Source: Amblyornis subalaris | Taxonomy: Eukaryota; Chordata; Aves; Passeriformes; Ptilonorhynchidae | DNA length: 64,000 bases | Assembly (NCBI GenBank): GCA_018881555.1 | Contig: JACAXG010000053.1 | Span: 579,745 to 643,744, forward strand | Direction of reading: 5' to 3' | Part shown: positions 1 to 12,252 of the stretch, piece after piece | Layout: each line of letters starts with the position of its first letter | Position numbering within the stretch: position 1 is the stretch's first letter | Notes under the pieces: model-generated | What the model was told of the DNA's origin: nothing | The model's input: only the letters and a program-made list of their open reading frames with translations | Databases searched by the model: none | Program-made: the position numbers and the translations under genes

Positions 1-1924
1 TGTGGCTCTATTTCAGGAGTAGATGGAAGATTTTTTCCCCTGGAAATAAATTTTCAAGGTCAAAATACAAATGCAGAGCCATACATGTTCTAAAAAAANC
101 CCAAAATAAACAAACCACAAATGAAAAATATATGGTATCTCTAAGGATAGTCTTTTCATTATAAAATGGCATGATGACACTCAAATGAGTGCATAATATT
201 TTTTCAATATCCTTTAATTGAAGAATGTTTGGGACTTCTTCAGTACATTAAATATTTTGTCATTCCATAAAATTGAATTCTTCATCTTAATAAGTTATTA
301 ATTTGTTTCCAACACACAAGCTGCTAAGAAATGTAGGCACTTAGAGGATAAAAGGAGAGATTAACTATTAATGCAATGTGTCATCAATATTTGACACCCT
401 ACTTAGCATGACTATTATCTACTACAATCTACAGAAAATATTCTCCATGCTCCCACTGTATTGCTAGAGTGCCATATGGCCATGCTTGTTTTTCTTCAAA
501 TAATTTTTACATAAACAGCTGGTGAGCTGTTTTCTTTGTAACACGGCACATATTTTTCAAGACAGTTAGGAAAGACTGATGTAACACCAGTATCTGCAGT
601 GCTTTTTGTGTCAGGGTTGTAAGGAACCTCGTATGTGTTATTCAAAANTTCCAAGCTCATTCTGTGTTTTAGTAGCTTTGGGGGGAGCCTTTTTTTTAAA
701 GTGATTGCTTAGCAAAAATACTACATTTTCCCACTTTCTCCTGATATAATCTTTGAAATAAGACTGAGTTTAAATGAATGCTTAATCACACAATAGACAG
801 TCGAATTATAAAGTCTTGTGGAAGCTCTTTAATATTCATTTAATTAAAAGTGGAGTTCAGCTAGCCTAGAATTTGACCTCTGTCACCTTAGATAAAGGTA
901 AATCTGAGATGACTGGCAGCACAGGGATTATTTCACTTACATGTTAGTCAATGCATTTAATTTACTGTTTTATCCTATGCAATTCTGAGGGAACAGTACA
1001 GTATAAACAGTAACAAAAACTGAGTACAAGTTTGATTTAAAATCTTTTCCTTAGATATTGGTGATGCCTTNTCAAGACTATGCACCCAAGTCTCTTTCAC
1101 CCAGTGATATTAGTTTGCAAGAAGCTTTATGTGAAATTTAAGCTTCCCAGCATATTCACCTGAAAAGCTTTTCAGCATTCCTTCCTCTCACTTGTAAAGA
1201 CAAAGTAGAAGAGTTTTTATTTTATAAAAACACGTATATATAAAAGGAAACTCAAAACATTGAGAAACATTTAGAAACAGGACTAAAGGATGAGAAAGTG
1301 CCTTACAGATTTACTTTTAAAGGCTTTCTGTTGTCCTCACAAGTATAAGCGGTGATAAATATTTTATAGGTATTACCAGTGGCCAAAGCAAGCATTTGCG
1401 AAGGAAATACACACCACGTGGTGGTTGACAGCTGTTGAAAACTGTTTATTGCAATTTGTGGAGAATATAAAACTTCAAGTGAGTTGGCTGCTGTCAGAAA
1501 TGTAGGGTTCTCTGCTTTATGTCAGAATGTCACAGCAATTCACATGACACCAGAGAGATTTCTGGAGGAACACAGGAGTAGGACTACACTGAAATGGTTA
1601 CTCGATATCAGGTGAGAAAATTAGTTCCTGTCAGCAAGAACTTGCAATAAATTCTTCAACTCGTGGATCTGGTACTTGATTTAGTACTTGATGTATGTTT
1701 CTCTGCATGTTTCTGCNGACATTATCTGCAGATTAAAGCAGTAAACTGATGGATAAATTTGCATGCTCTCAAATTTTACAGGGAATNGCAAACACTTCTG
1801 AAAATAAATTAAAATTAAAATGCTTAATAATAGCAAGCAGTTTTTTCAAAAAGATTGGTACTTTTTGTGGAATACTTAGAAATTCCTGTCAGGCTTATCC
1901 TTGGTTTGTTTCTTTATTTATTTC

Positions 1925-1949
1925 TTTTTTTTTTTTTTTTTTTTTTTTT
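1925..1949. repeat. Poly(T) run of about 25
   Basis: An uninterrupted homopolymer of T. On the minus strand it could be the poly(A) tail of an old retroposed sequence, but I recognise no retroposon body beside it. Homopolymer length is also prone to sequencing error. Confidence 0.85.
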
Positions 1950-2998
1950 GTTCTTTGAACTAGCTGCAGCTGCTACTTGAAGCAATTTCCCATTATAACA
2001 TCAGTTCAAGAATTAATAGTTAATTCTACCTAAATTTAATCATTTTTAGGTATCATCAGTGACAGATTAAGAATGTTTCAGACCTGCTTAGGCTGATATG
2101 AGCAGAAGTTATTCAACAGCTACCTAAAATGAATGAAAGGATGAAAATCTATCAATTCTGGAGAGGAAAAGTAAATTCCTGCTGTTCTTATTCACCCTGC
2201 TGCAAATCCAACAAGCACCCTGGTAAACCCTGCGGCACAGAGATCCATATCACTTTTTGCTTGTCAGAGAAACTGTGATTTGCTGTAGACTGGAGCCTGA
2301 AGCAGTCTACTATCTCTGCTACCANATGCTGAGCAACTGGTAGACAGAAAGGAGCCAACCTCCTGGATCTCTGTTTGTCCAAAACATCTACCAAATAAAA
2401 GGAAAAACTGAGGCTACAAACGGCCCATCTCTCCTCCTGCTTGGATTCCCAAGCAAGTAGAGGAATACCAGGGAGAGGCATGAACACTGGGAAGGACAGA
2501 GAATCTCGCCATCAGGATGTGACACAGACCCAAATGGAACTTCTGCTCAATGGGTAAGTGTTTGCGAGTTCAGAGCATAAGGGGGTCGAGGATGCCAACT
2601 GCTTACTCAACACACATGTTCCAATTTTCTCTATTGTTGCAGAACATTGTCATAACCACTCAGTGTAATTATTTTGTCCCGTAAAACCAAATATATTTGG
2701 TAATCTGTTGGCCTATTTTCTTTTTTTCCCCAAATTACTTATTGCATATTTACTATATTTTCTTACTGAAATTGTGCAGTAATGCTGCCTTGGAGTGGTA
2801 ATAATGCTTATGTGGGAGACCACTTTGCATTGTTGAAANTGCTTTTTATGAGACTGTAACTTTTTAATCTGGTGCTCACATTCTGCTGTTTAACTTGTGT
2901 TTGTAAAACACAGGTATTGCTTCTTCTGTTATATCATATTAGTTATGAAAGACTTAGCACTCAAGGGATCAAGACTCTGGCAAACAGTTTATTACAGC

Positions 2999-3026
2999 AA
3001 TAATAATAATAATAATAATAATAATA
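2999..3026. repeat. (AAT)n trinucleotide microsatellite
   Basis: About nine perfect AAT units in a row within AT-rich DNA, with no interruptions visible. It is likely length-polymorphic. Confidence 0.9.
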
Positions 3027-6000
3027 TTTCTTAAGTATTGAAAAATTATGGCAATAAACATTTGTTGAGGGAATTAGTGAACACAGGAACACTGAAGAAG
3101 TCTCTAAATTCTGAGTTTTAGACCAGATGAGATTTGTATCCCTATAAGGCAATTTATTTTGAAAAATAAGGAATACTTAAACTTTGAACAGCTGCTGTAT
3201 CTATATAAGGTGCTATATTTTAACAGCTAAGAAGTATTTTGTTTCCTTCAATCTTTTAGTAAAAACTGAATTGCTACTGTAAAAATTAGGAAAAAAATGG
3301 GGAAGTGATTCTTTACCTTCAGTTTCAATCAGGGAATACATATTTTAAATGAACATTTAAATATACCTACTCTTACAAGCCTGTAAATATTCACCTTTAA
3401 AACAAGATGCATTCACTTGAATAAATATTTTGACACATCAGTCAGACATTGATTCAATTAGTTCTCTAAATCATCATCTAAATACTTTGCTGAAACAGGN
3501 TAAAGTGATTATATCTTCCACACAGTAAATTCTCATTTAGTTCCAATACTAAAGGGAAAAAAAAGTCTTTGAGCTGCAAAATTTGAAGTCAAGGTAAAGA
3601 TTAAAGCACTGATCATTGAGCTAATCTTCTCTAACCTTGCACTAGTAGGCATTGGAATTGCTACTATGTNGTGTTGTTTGAAAAGAGCTCTGACTTTGAT
3701 GAAGAACAACACATGGTTGTGACTAAAAAACATTTTCAGAGACAAGTAAAAGTGTTCCCTCAATATATCATCGAGAAATTTATTTGCCTTTTTTGTTTTA
3801 TGACAAAACTTTGGGACAATGAGAAGTGCAGATGCACACAAACACGGACACAGAGGTATATAAAAGTTCCTCTTTTATTATCTGACCAATATTAAACCAT
3901 AATATTAATCACATGATTAAAGAGATGTCACTATTTTGCCTCTAAGAATCTTTCATGATCATAATTTATAGTTTTCTTGATATTCATGGAAGAGATATTT
4001 GTCACAGGGGTCAAAATAAGTTTATGAAGGAACATCTAAGAACATGTCCCATGTCCCTAAGACATTTGAGAACATTCAAGACGCCTGAATGCATCTGGGA
4101 TGGCTTTTTACATCTGGTCTTGATAGGAGGATTCGCCTGTCCAATAGCTTTAAAAACAAGTAAATTAAATATAGAAAATATGTAAATTTATACAGTAAAG
4201 AGGTTGAAAAAAACCATTTCATGATCTTATTAAAAAGAAGCTAAAATATTTTTATATTCTGAAAATTGATATCANATTTAATCATTTAAATCCAAATTTA
4301 AATCTTGCTGATGCTCAAAAAAAATGAGTTAACCAATTTTGCCTCAGAAATGTTTCAATCTGTGCATGTTTTACTTAGACCATATGTTTTCNTAGCTAAA
4401 AGATATTCAAAATTTAATCAATGTTATAATGGAAAATGAAGTTCTACAAGCTTATTAGGCAGTAGGAAGTTGGGTTTCTAAAATCCACTCAAAGCAAAGT
4501 TTCCTTTAAAAAGGTCATATCACACTATTTGTGTACATTAAATACAAATTCACTTGTGTGATATAGTGAAAATCATTGGATATGCTAAACTTTGCAGGAG
4601 TGGGGGTGTGAGGAGGTAATTGAAGTAATAGCACAGGAAGACTCTTTCTGAAGAAGAAAACTGACAAAACCCACATTGAAATGCCAGACTGTTCTTTTTT
4701 ACAAACATTTGACTCTTGCAAGGGGACTTANGAGGAAATACGTTAGTATCTCTAGTACTGGCAGCAGTAGGCTTCTCGAGATAAAGAGAGGATCCTTGAA
4801 AAATAAGTGAAATGGGCAAGTACCANCTTGGGATAGGCTTGTGAAAACCAAGAGAAGTGCAGCACTTCCTTTTTCTTATAGAGTATTATTCCTTCTCAGT
4901 CATTTTGTGAGCAAGACGTGTGGAAAGAAAGGCTTGGCTGATCGGCTGAGAGTACATTATGTGGAGACTTCAGGCAGGACACGCCCTGCTATCCTACTAT
5001 GGCTTTCACAGAGTTCTGAAAACTCTTATTTTTAATTCACTTTTTTAGTATCTGTGTATAAAACAACAGGTTAGGGAAAATCTCTGAATTTACGAGTTTT
5101 ATGTCTGCAAGGTCACCTCATCAGTGTATGCAAGAGTCAAAACAGCTGGATAAGCTTTTCTTTATGAGTATTGATTCAACTGAATTAAACAGTCAAAGAA
5201 GATGGAAACAACTGCAGCAGAAACCAACAGGAGTTATATTAATGCTTGGTCCATCCTCCAGCCCCTGCTATTTTGGGCAAAAGTTATTCCCTATTCACAG
5301 ACCTGCAATATTTCCAAATAGTGTTTTGGGGACAGTTCCATGGGGCTTACTATAGGAAAAAAAAGCAACAAACCACATTTTATTTCAACTACACAGTTTT
5401 AAGTCTAGAGCAAGCAGTATATGATTTTCTTATACAGATTTAAGTCTGTTTGAGAATCTAGAATAACATTGTGGTTTTATATCAGACAAAGGTGCTGTTT
5501 AATAAAATCACTCATCTCAGAATTAGCATATAAAAACAACAACCGACAAAAGAAGACCAGGAATTAAATGAATAAAAATTAGAATACAAGACAGTATAAA
5601 TTGTGTAAGAATAGAAATTGAAGGCATTTAGCTTTCCTAGAAGGAGAAATAGAGTTTCGAACAAAAANGTCAATTTTTTCTTATATTTAAGATTGGTTTA
5701 TATTTTGTGAGTAGTGGAACTTTTTATTTCTGTCTCCAAATCATTTTTTTTTCTTCTAAAAAGGTTGACTGCCTAAAGAGAAACTCATATTAACATATGN
5801 AGGAAAGCAGAGAACTGAAGTTGTTCTTGTCATACAATTTAACAAAACATTTTTTTTATACNACATCTTCTATTAACACCATGTTTCATGATAGATTGTG
5901 CAATACATTAATGCAATTGTCAATCTAAATAATATAAGNTGGAATTTGTATTGGGAGTGAAATTACAAGAAGAAAAGAGAAACTTTAAAAGGGCAATTTT

Positions 6001-6180
6001 CAAAGGTAGAGCGGCAGATATGAAGTGTAAAAAATTGTTTCAGATTTTATGTTTTGCATAAAAAAATGATTATTGATAATGAACACTGTCAGCATTGGGA
6101 ATAGGCAAAAAAAAAAGGAGAGGATGGATGTCAGATGTACGTAGTTGTAGTTAACGTCTTTAGAAGCAGAAAACAGTTAC

Positions 6181-6226
6181 TACAATATTAAATAAAAAAA
6201 TAACAGTACAATATTAAATAAAAAAA
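6181..6226. repeat. Short direct duplication (20 bp, 26-bp period)
   Basis: The 20-base string starting TACAATATTAAAT occurs at 6,181-6,200 and again at 6,207-6,226, separated by six bases. It looks like a replication-slippage duplication. Confidence 0.8.
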
Positions 6227-6954
6227 ATCATGCAGCAGTGATCCCTTTCTATTGGCTCTAGTATAAATCCTCAAATATCCATTGACTTGAGAGATTTTCT
6301 TATTTACATTCATGAAATATGGTTGTAAATTAGTCACTGAAAGTTTACAACAGAGACTGAGTGAGTGGAAAGTGTGAGATCAGTGTTCGTTCCTGGACAG
6401 CTAAGAATAAATAACAAAAGTTAAGTACCAATAATGCCAGGCTTTTCCAAAGAAAGACGTCAAATAGAAATGTATTTAGGGGAGTCCTTCATACCCAGAA
6501 TACAACAAATATTAATTGATTGTCATCTAGTGTTCCTGAAGTACTCAGAAGTTTGATTGCTTTTCCTCTGGCCAAAGGCTTGCCAAGAGCTGCNCTTCTT
6601 GTGCAGAAGACTGTGCAGATCAATAGATGTGGATCAAGAGAAACAGGGTGGTGAGGACCTGTTATGCAATCTTCTGAAGGACTTTGTTAGGGTACCATGG
6701 ACCTCAGCTTACACTCATNGACTGGATTTCTATTTGCAGCTAGAATTAGGTGTACTTTTGGAGCACCCTCCCTAGCCTAGTTTCATCTGAGAGGAATCCA
6801 GTTCACATACTCCATGACTGTCCCATAGTGCAAAAAAAAGCACAGCAAGTGGAGTGATCTGGAGACTTGATTCAAAAGCTTATTCCTGCTCTCCACTAAA
6901 GCATCAAAGCAGGTGCAGTCATATAATACCACANGGCTGGGACATCATTTTTGT

Positions 6955-7693
6955 CATGTATCTAGGTGCTGCACTAGTACTGATATGGGCTGGGGGATGA
7001 AGGGACTGAGAGCAGTCCTGCTGTGNAGGACTTGGGGTTGCTGGTGGGTGAGAGGCTGCACATGAACCAGCCATGTGCACTNGCAGCCCNGAAAACCAAT
7101 CATGTCCTGGGCTGCATTCAAAGCAGTGAGGGCAGCAGAGGAGGGAGGGGATTCTGTCCCTCTGCTCTGTTCTTGTGAGGCCCCTCCTGCAGTGCTGCAC
7201 CCGGCTCTGGGGTCTCCAGCACAGGAAGGACATGGACCTGTTGGAGTGAATCCAGAGGCCACCAAGATGATCAGAGGGATGCAATGACGATCCTCTCTTG
7301 TTGGAGAGTTGTTATTCCTGAAGAAGAAAAGGCTCCAGGGAGACCTTATAGCANACTTTCATTGATTAAAGGGGGTCCACAAGTGAGCAGGAGAGGAACT
7401 TCTTACAAGGGCATTAGTGACAGGACAAAGGACAATGGCTTTAAACTGAAAGAGGGTAGGTTTAGATTAGACATAAGGAAGAAGTTTTTTGCAATGAGTG
7501 TGGTGAAACACTGGAACAGGTTGTCCAAAGAGGTTGTGGATGCCCTCTGCCATCAAACCTGCAAGGTCAGGCTGGATTGGCCTCTAAGCAACCTGATCTA
7601 GTTGAAGATGCAGGGATGCTCGTTTGCAGGAGTTTTGTACTAGGTGACCTTTAAAGATCCCTTCCAGCCCAAACTATTCTATGATTCTATGAT
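6955..7693 (+). mobile_element. CR1 LINE, 3' portion (5'-truncated)
   Basis: This is a non-LTR retrotransposon tail lying in the sense direction on the plus strand. The sequence follows the familiar end of avian CR1: the stretch encoding the C-terminus of ORF2 (GTTCTTGTGAGGCCCC-like part near 7,170), a GGTTTAGATTAGACAT segment near 7,460, GAACAGG..GTCCAAAGAGG near 7,515, and the terminal repeat ATTCTATGATTCTATGAT at 7,676-7,693. The 5' boundary is approximate because similarity fades before about 6,950. Frames are broken by substitutions and by Ns, so nothing is likely to be expressed. Several short open frames here are relics of CR1 ORF2 or chance. Confidence 0.88.
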
Positions 7694-10600
7694 CTATGGG
7701 AGCTTTCTCAAGGATAGTGAGTTGAGTATATAAAAACTGTTATTGGGGCTGAAAGGGAAGCTCCATCTTTTTCCTCTTTTTTCTCACTTCGAAATATGAC
7801 AGATTGAAAGTAATAAATCTAATTGTAAATGTCTACAGAGATGATCAGTTTTGAATCACACTTCAGCTGTGTTATCCATCCTTTTATAGCCAATGGAAAG
7901 ACACAGTGCTTTTACAGTCCAAAACATGTGGAGTAATTTAAATACCTATTTTAGATTNAAACAGTCATGCCTTATGTCTTTCCACTGCTTACAAAGGGAA
8001 TCTGAGGAGTTTCTTGTAGGTCTTAGCCCCATTTATTCAAATTAGATCACTTTAATTATATGCTAAGTGTGTGCACATGTAGCAACATCTTTATGAAGAA
8101 ACCTTACAGGTAAAAAGACAACACCAAGTTTTTACTTCCTTTGCAAAGCTTCAAACTACTCAGTGGTGTGTGTTAGTTATAACATCAAGAAACAACTTTT
8201 ATTTACCTGACTGATCTTCACTTATTAATGTATATAAAAGTTCTTAGACACCAAAGCTAAGTTGAAAAATTACTTTTTGAAATATTTTTTTATCCTGAAT
8301 TTTGTTTTGGAACTGTGAGTGTACTTTGATTCTGATGAAGTTTGGCAGCAGTCATCCTAGAAAATGAAAGCATTTCTGGTGAAATGGGCAATATTGAACA
8401 ATTAAAATAAAGCTGTGTACATGCAGGTAAGGAGAAGAACCTGAAGGGGAGGAAGTACTGTTTGTCAAGATACTTAGCAAGAAAAAAATTTTGGTTTTTA
8501 GTTAACAGCAGATGGGGATCTAGAGAATTTTTACAAAGAGAAGTTGATTCAAAGACTTACGATAAATAAACAAATATGCCATCTGTGTTAGCAGTCACTG
8601 TTTTTCTGNGAGGAGATAGGAGCAGAGTTGTATTAAAGTGCACCTGCCAGTATGAAGGACTGCACATCTTATGGCAGTGACTAATGTTGTGTTTTAAGCA
8701 AGGAGGAGGAATTATTGCCACTTATTGAAACACTGGTCAAACGGAAGCCAGCTGAGTATGTGTGTGCAGAACCAGTCTCTGAGCACTCAGAACTCAGTTA
8801 CTTGCCGAGGCAGTAGNAAGAGAGGATGTAATATGCAATGGGATGTCCCACTGAGATAGTAGGAAGAGAATGTGATCCCTACCGATATCACTGATAAAAG
8901 GATGGGTCTGTACGTGACAGACACAAGAGGGAACAGGGGAGACCCTAGCCAAGCATTTTTTGTTTCTCTTTTAATGCGGTACTTTATTTCTTCCATTTTC
9001 CTACATACTTTTCCTTTTCTCTCATATGTACATAAGTTTAGCTTTAAAAGTAGAGACTGCAAACCTGTTGGGGGGCTCTGTAAATAAACCGAAGGAAATT
9101 GTAGTGATAAGGCAAAAGTTCCTGCTGAAATTAAGAGATCATCATTTTGGGGTACATGCCAAAATCCTTATAGAAAAAAGAAAAGCAGAAAAATGTCTTC
9201 GTTCTGAATTTAGCTCATAGGTCAGAGACAAAAACTACCTAGCAGCTGCAGTAGGGCAAAGAATAATACTCTAACTGCAACTGCAAGTTAAGCAGCAGAT
9301 ATGCATATACTTTTATGCTCCCTAAATCCATCATTATCTGTGCTTTCTGTCACAGTTCTATACTACATGCATTTATATTGCCAACACTGCCGCAGGCATC
9401 AATGACAAAACCTTTATTTTGTATGGATATGTTAGGGCATGCTTACCTATACATAGCTAAGCTATAATTGCATAGAATGCGTACAGCAGTAAATATATAT
9501 TTTTGTGTTCTAAGTTTTTGCTTTCTATTGAAAATCTAAGTAATTTTCTTCAGAATAAATAAACATATATACACGGACTGACAGAACTCCTTTTAGCAAT
9601 AAATTGACACAAGCTGGATTTCCTGTCAAGGAGAAAGTTTAAAGTTACTGGTGGATTTTGACCCAGCATCCGCTCAGAGTGGCAAAAAACCACGTAGACT
9701 TGTAGAAAACGTGTAAAAAGCTAGATAAGATCTACAGAGAACAAATATTTTGCTGTGAACCAGGGAGTCGTGACTGTATGAACAAGAATTAACTTATTAA
9801 TAGTTTTCTATCAAATAGGAACACTTTATTATAATTAGAAAAGTGGAAGGTAGGATAAGCAGTCTTCAGCACATTTTGCATGTTGGATGGGAACAGAATG
9901 AGTAGAATTTAACCACAAAGGGAACAACAGCAATAAAGAAATATCAGTGTTACAACTAAAACTGTGTGAATTGTTTTCTTCTCAGGACAATAAATGTCTT
10001 CCCCTACAGGTGTGGGAAAGGGGGATATTTCATGCTGATGCTTAGCANAGAGAGACACTCCACAGGAAATCTTGCCTTGGAGAAGTGTGTCTGAAATAAG
10101 GGTTTTGGTACTTCAGGAAGGCAAAATTACTTTCTAGGGAGAATAAATTTCAGGCAAGATTTCATGTACAATTGTGTCTTTGCCAAAGGAAGGATATTTT
10201 CTTTGTTGCCCAAATTGCNGAGTGATTTTTGTTGTTGTTGCTTTACAACATCCTCTAAAAATCCATCTTCTACCTTCAAGCATTAAATCTGGAGAAATCT
10301 GCAGAAATAAGCTACAAGACGTGTTTGATACTCCGGGATTTGGCTGAAGATACCACGGAGATGTCAGTGGTGATCTTTGCAGGTCCACTGCAGTTGGCAC
10401 ACAGGGTCNCTTTGCTATTAAGGGGAATTAAGACACCAATCAACGCCTAGAAATGGTGCCAGTGAAATGACAAAAGGAGACAAGCTTAGACCCAGGAAAC
10501 CTTACAGAGAGATGGAGTGTTATGTACCACAAAGAAATTTGGTAATGCTCCAGGAGAAAAGGTTGGGCCACTGCTTAAAACAGACATTTGTGTTTAGATT

Positions 10601-11130
10601 ATACAATCTGCAGGAAAAGCGGGGNGGGGGGGAGGGGGAGGTCAGCCCTCTGCATAATTAGATGTATTTCAAATAGCCCATCTGTAGTCTTTTAAAACTG
10701 TGAGAAATATTTGCGCACGCAGTGAGCTTCTGATGAATTTTAAATTGAAATATTTGTTCTTGGGAAAACCACTGTGCTCCTATCTTGGCAATTNAACTGA
10801 TACAGCCTCTTTGCAATTCATCCATGTAATCACAGTATAACAGGTGAGAATTAGTGGATCAAAGTGAAATGTTCAGGAACACATAACCCATCTTTTGAGA
10901 GAAATAAAAACAAATTGCCTCTCAGCATAGCACTAGCAGAGATAGCTGCTCTTTTTTTTAATGCCCNGTGAACCACATGCAGTATTTAGCAAAGAAAATA
11001 GATTTTAAAAAAATCTCATTCTTTGAAACATTATTTGTCTGTTGTTTGATTTTAATTTCCTGAAATAAATGGCAATTACTAGCTGAAAAATTCTTACCAG
11101 CATCCGCTGATGTCTTTGTACTGCTGGCTT

Positions 11131-11152
11131 AAAAATAAATAAATAAATAAAA
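11131..11152. repeat. (AAAT)n microsatellite
   Basis: About five AAAT/AATA units in a row. Confidence 0.8.
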
Positions 11153-11259
11153 GGTGTCCAGGAGTGAATTTTGCATCAAATTTGCTACANAGAAATGCAT
11201 TTCTAGAAAATTAATGTCTCATAGATTTTCTATTGAGAGAAGCACTTTCTCTNTGCAAA

Positions 11260-11358
11260 AAAAGAAAAACAACAAAACGACCCCCCCCAAACCAAACAAA
11301 CAGCAAAACAAACCAACAAACAAAAAACCAGACCAGACCAAACCAAACAATACCAACC
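11260..11358. repeat. A/C-rich low-complexity tract
   Basis: About 100 bases made almost only of A and C. It begins with A-runs, includes a C8 run near 11,281, and continues as irregular CAAA/CCAAA/ACCAG units. It is not a clean microsatellite. Tracts of the same flavour recur at 12.19, 19.06, 33.84 and 50.36 kb, and in complement at 21.57 and 50.52 kb. Confidence 0.75.
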
Positions 11359-12186
11359 TTAATTTTAATTCAGGACANAAAATGAAAGCAATCCTTAAAG
11401 CATGTGTCTGTTGATGAAAAAGGAAAAGTAAATCAATATATCATTTAGAGTTTCCACTATCTGTTCAGTATTCTGTATCTGGTTTCTGGTTGAAGTGTTT
11501 AATGAGGTATAGTAAGAGTCAAGAGAAGGTTATGACAACATCTTGCACATGTTTTCAGAGTGTATGCAGGTAAGTAAAATAGTATGCACATACATTTAAA
11601 GATATTTTACACTTTCTATTAGTTACTTTGATACCTCAGTGCAGTATATATTTGTGGGAACAGAAGTTTTAAATCTCTGTCTTTTTAGCTTCAAACCAGT
11701 TCTTTATGCTAACAAGTGTTAGTGCCTTTTAAAAGTCTAAGCAGTAACACTGGATAGAAAATATGTATTTGAAAATTCTCTGGTAGAAAATAGCCTGCTT
11801 GCAAACTGAAATATTTCAGAGAAAAGGAAAAATATTTATCAATTTGGAATGGGAAACGTTTTGAAAATTATAATACTTCTTGGAAGGGAGTACATTTTTG
11901 GCCAGTTAAATAATATAATAAAAGCCTGTAATTGCACAAATGAAGCACAGAAATAAGTCTTCTGCTGCCCANGCTGTCTTCCCCAGAATCAGACCTCCTT
12001 TTCCTCATATTTGAAATACAAATCAGATAAAACAGATTTTTTAAATTCATGAACAAGGTCTTCTCCAATTACACCAAGTTAACCATCAGAGACATGATCT
12101 TTAATGTTACTTAAATCCTTCNCTTCTTTAATGCTTTTGCACTCTCTGCTGAAATTAATAAGAAAGGAATAAATGATAAAGCTTTC

Positions 12187-12252
12187 TTTAAAAAAAATCC
12201 GAACAACAAACCAAAAAAAAACCCAACACCACAAAAAAAACCCCCAAACCTT
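12187..12252. repeat. A/C-rich low-complexity tract
   Basis: Runs of A8 broken by CC, CAACA and C5, with almost no G or T. It has the same character as the 11.26-kb tract and may be an over-expanded, mutated poly(A) remnant; this is inference. Confidence 0.75.

Larger units (their letters stand above)
1..6950. other. Unique AT-rich DNA, no gene recognised
   Basis: No open frame here is longer than about 100 codons. None has recognisable domain composition, and none is flanked by convincing splice signals plus homology. The stretch contains scattered single Ns, a poly(T) run, an (AAT)n microsatellite and a short tandem duplication, listed separately. A slightly more GC-balanced patch at about 2,180-2,510 belongs to no repeat family I know. 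This could be intergenic or a long intron; the sequence alone does not decide. Confidence 0.6.

Noticed and set aside
7284..7601. 105-codon forward open frame with protein-like composition
   Set aside because: It lies wholly within the CR1 3' portion and corresponds to degraded LINE sequence.
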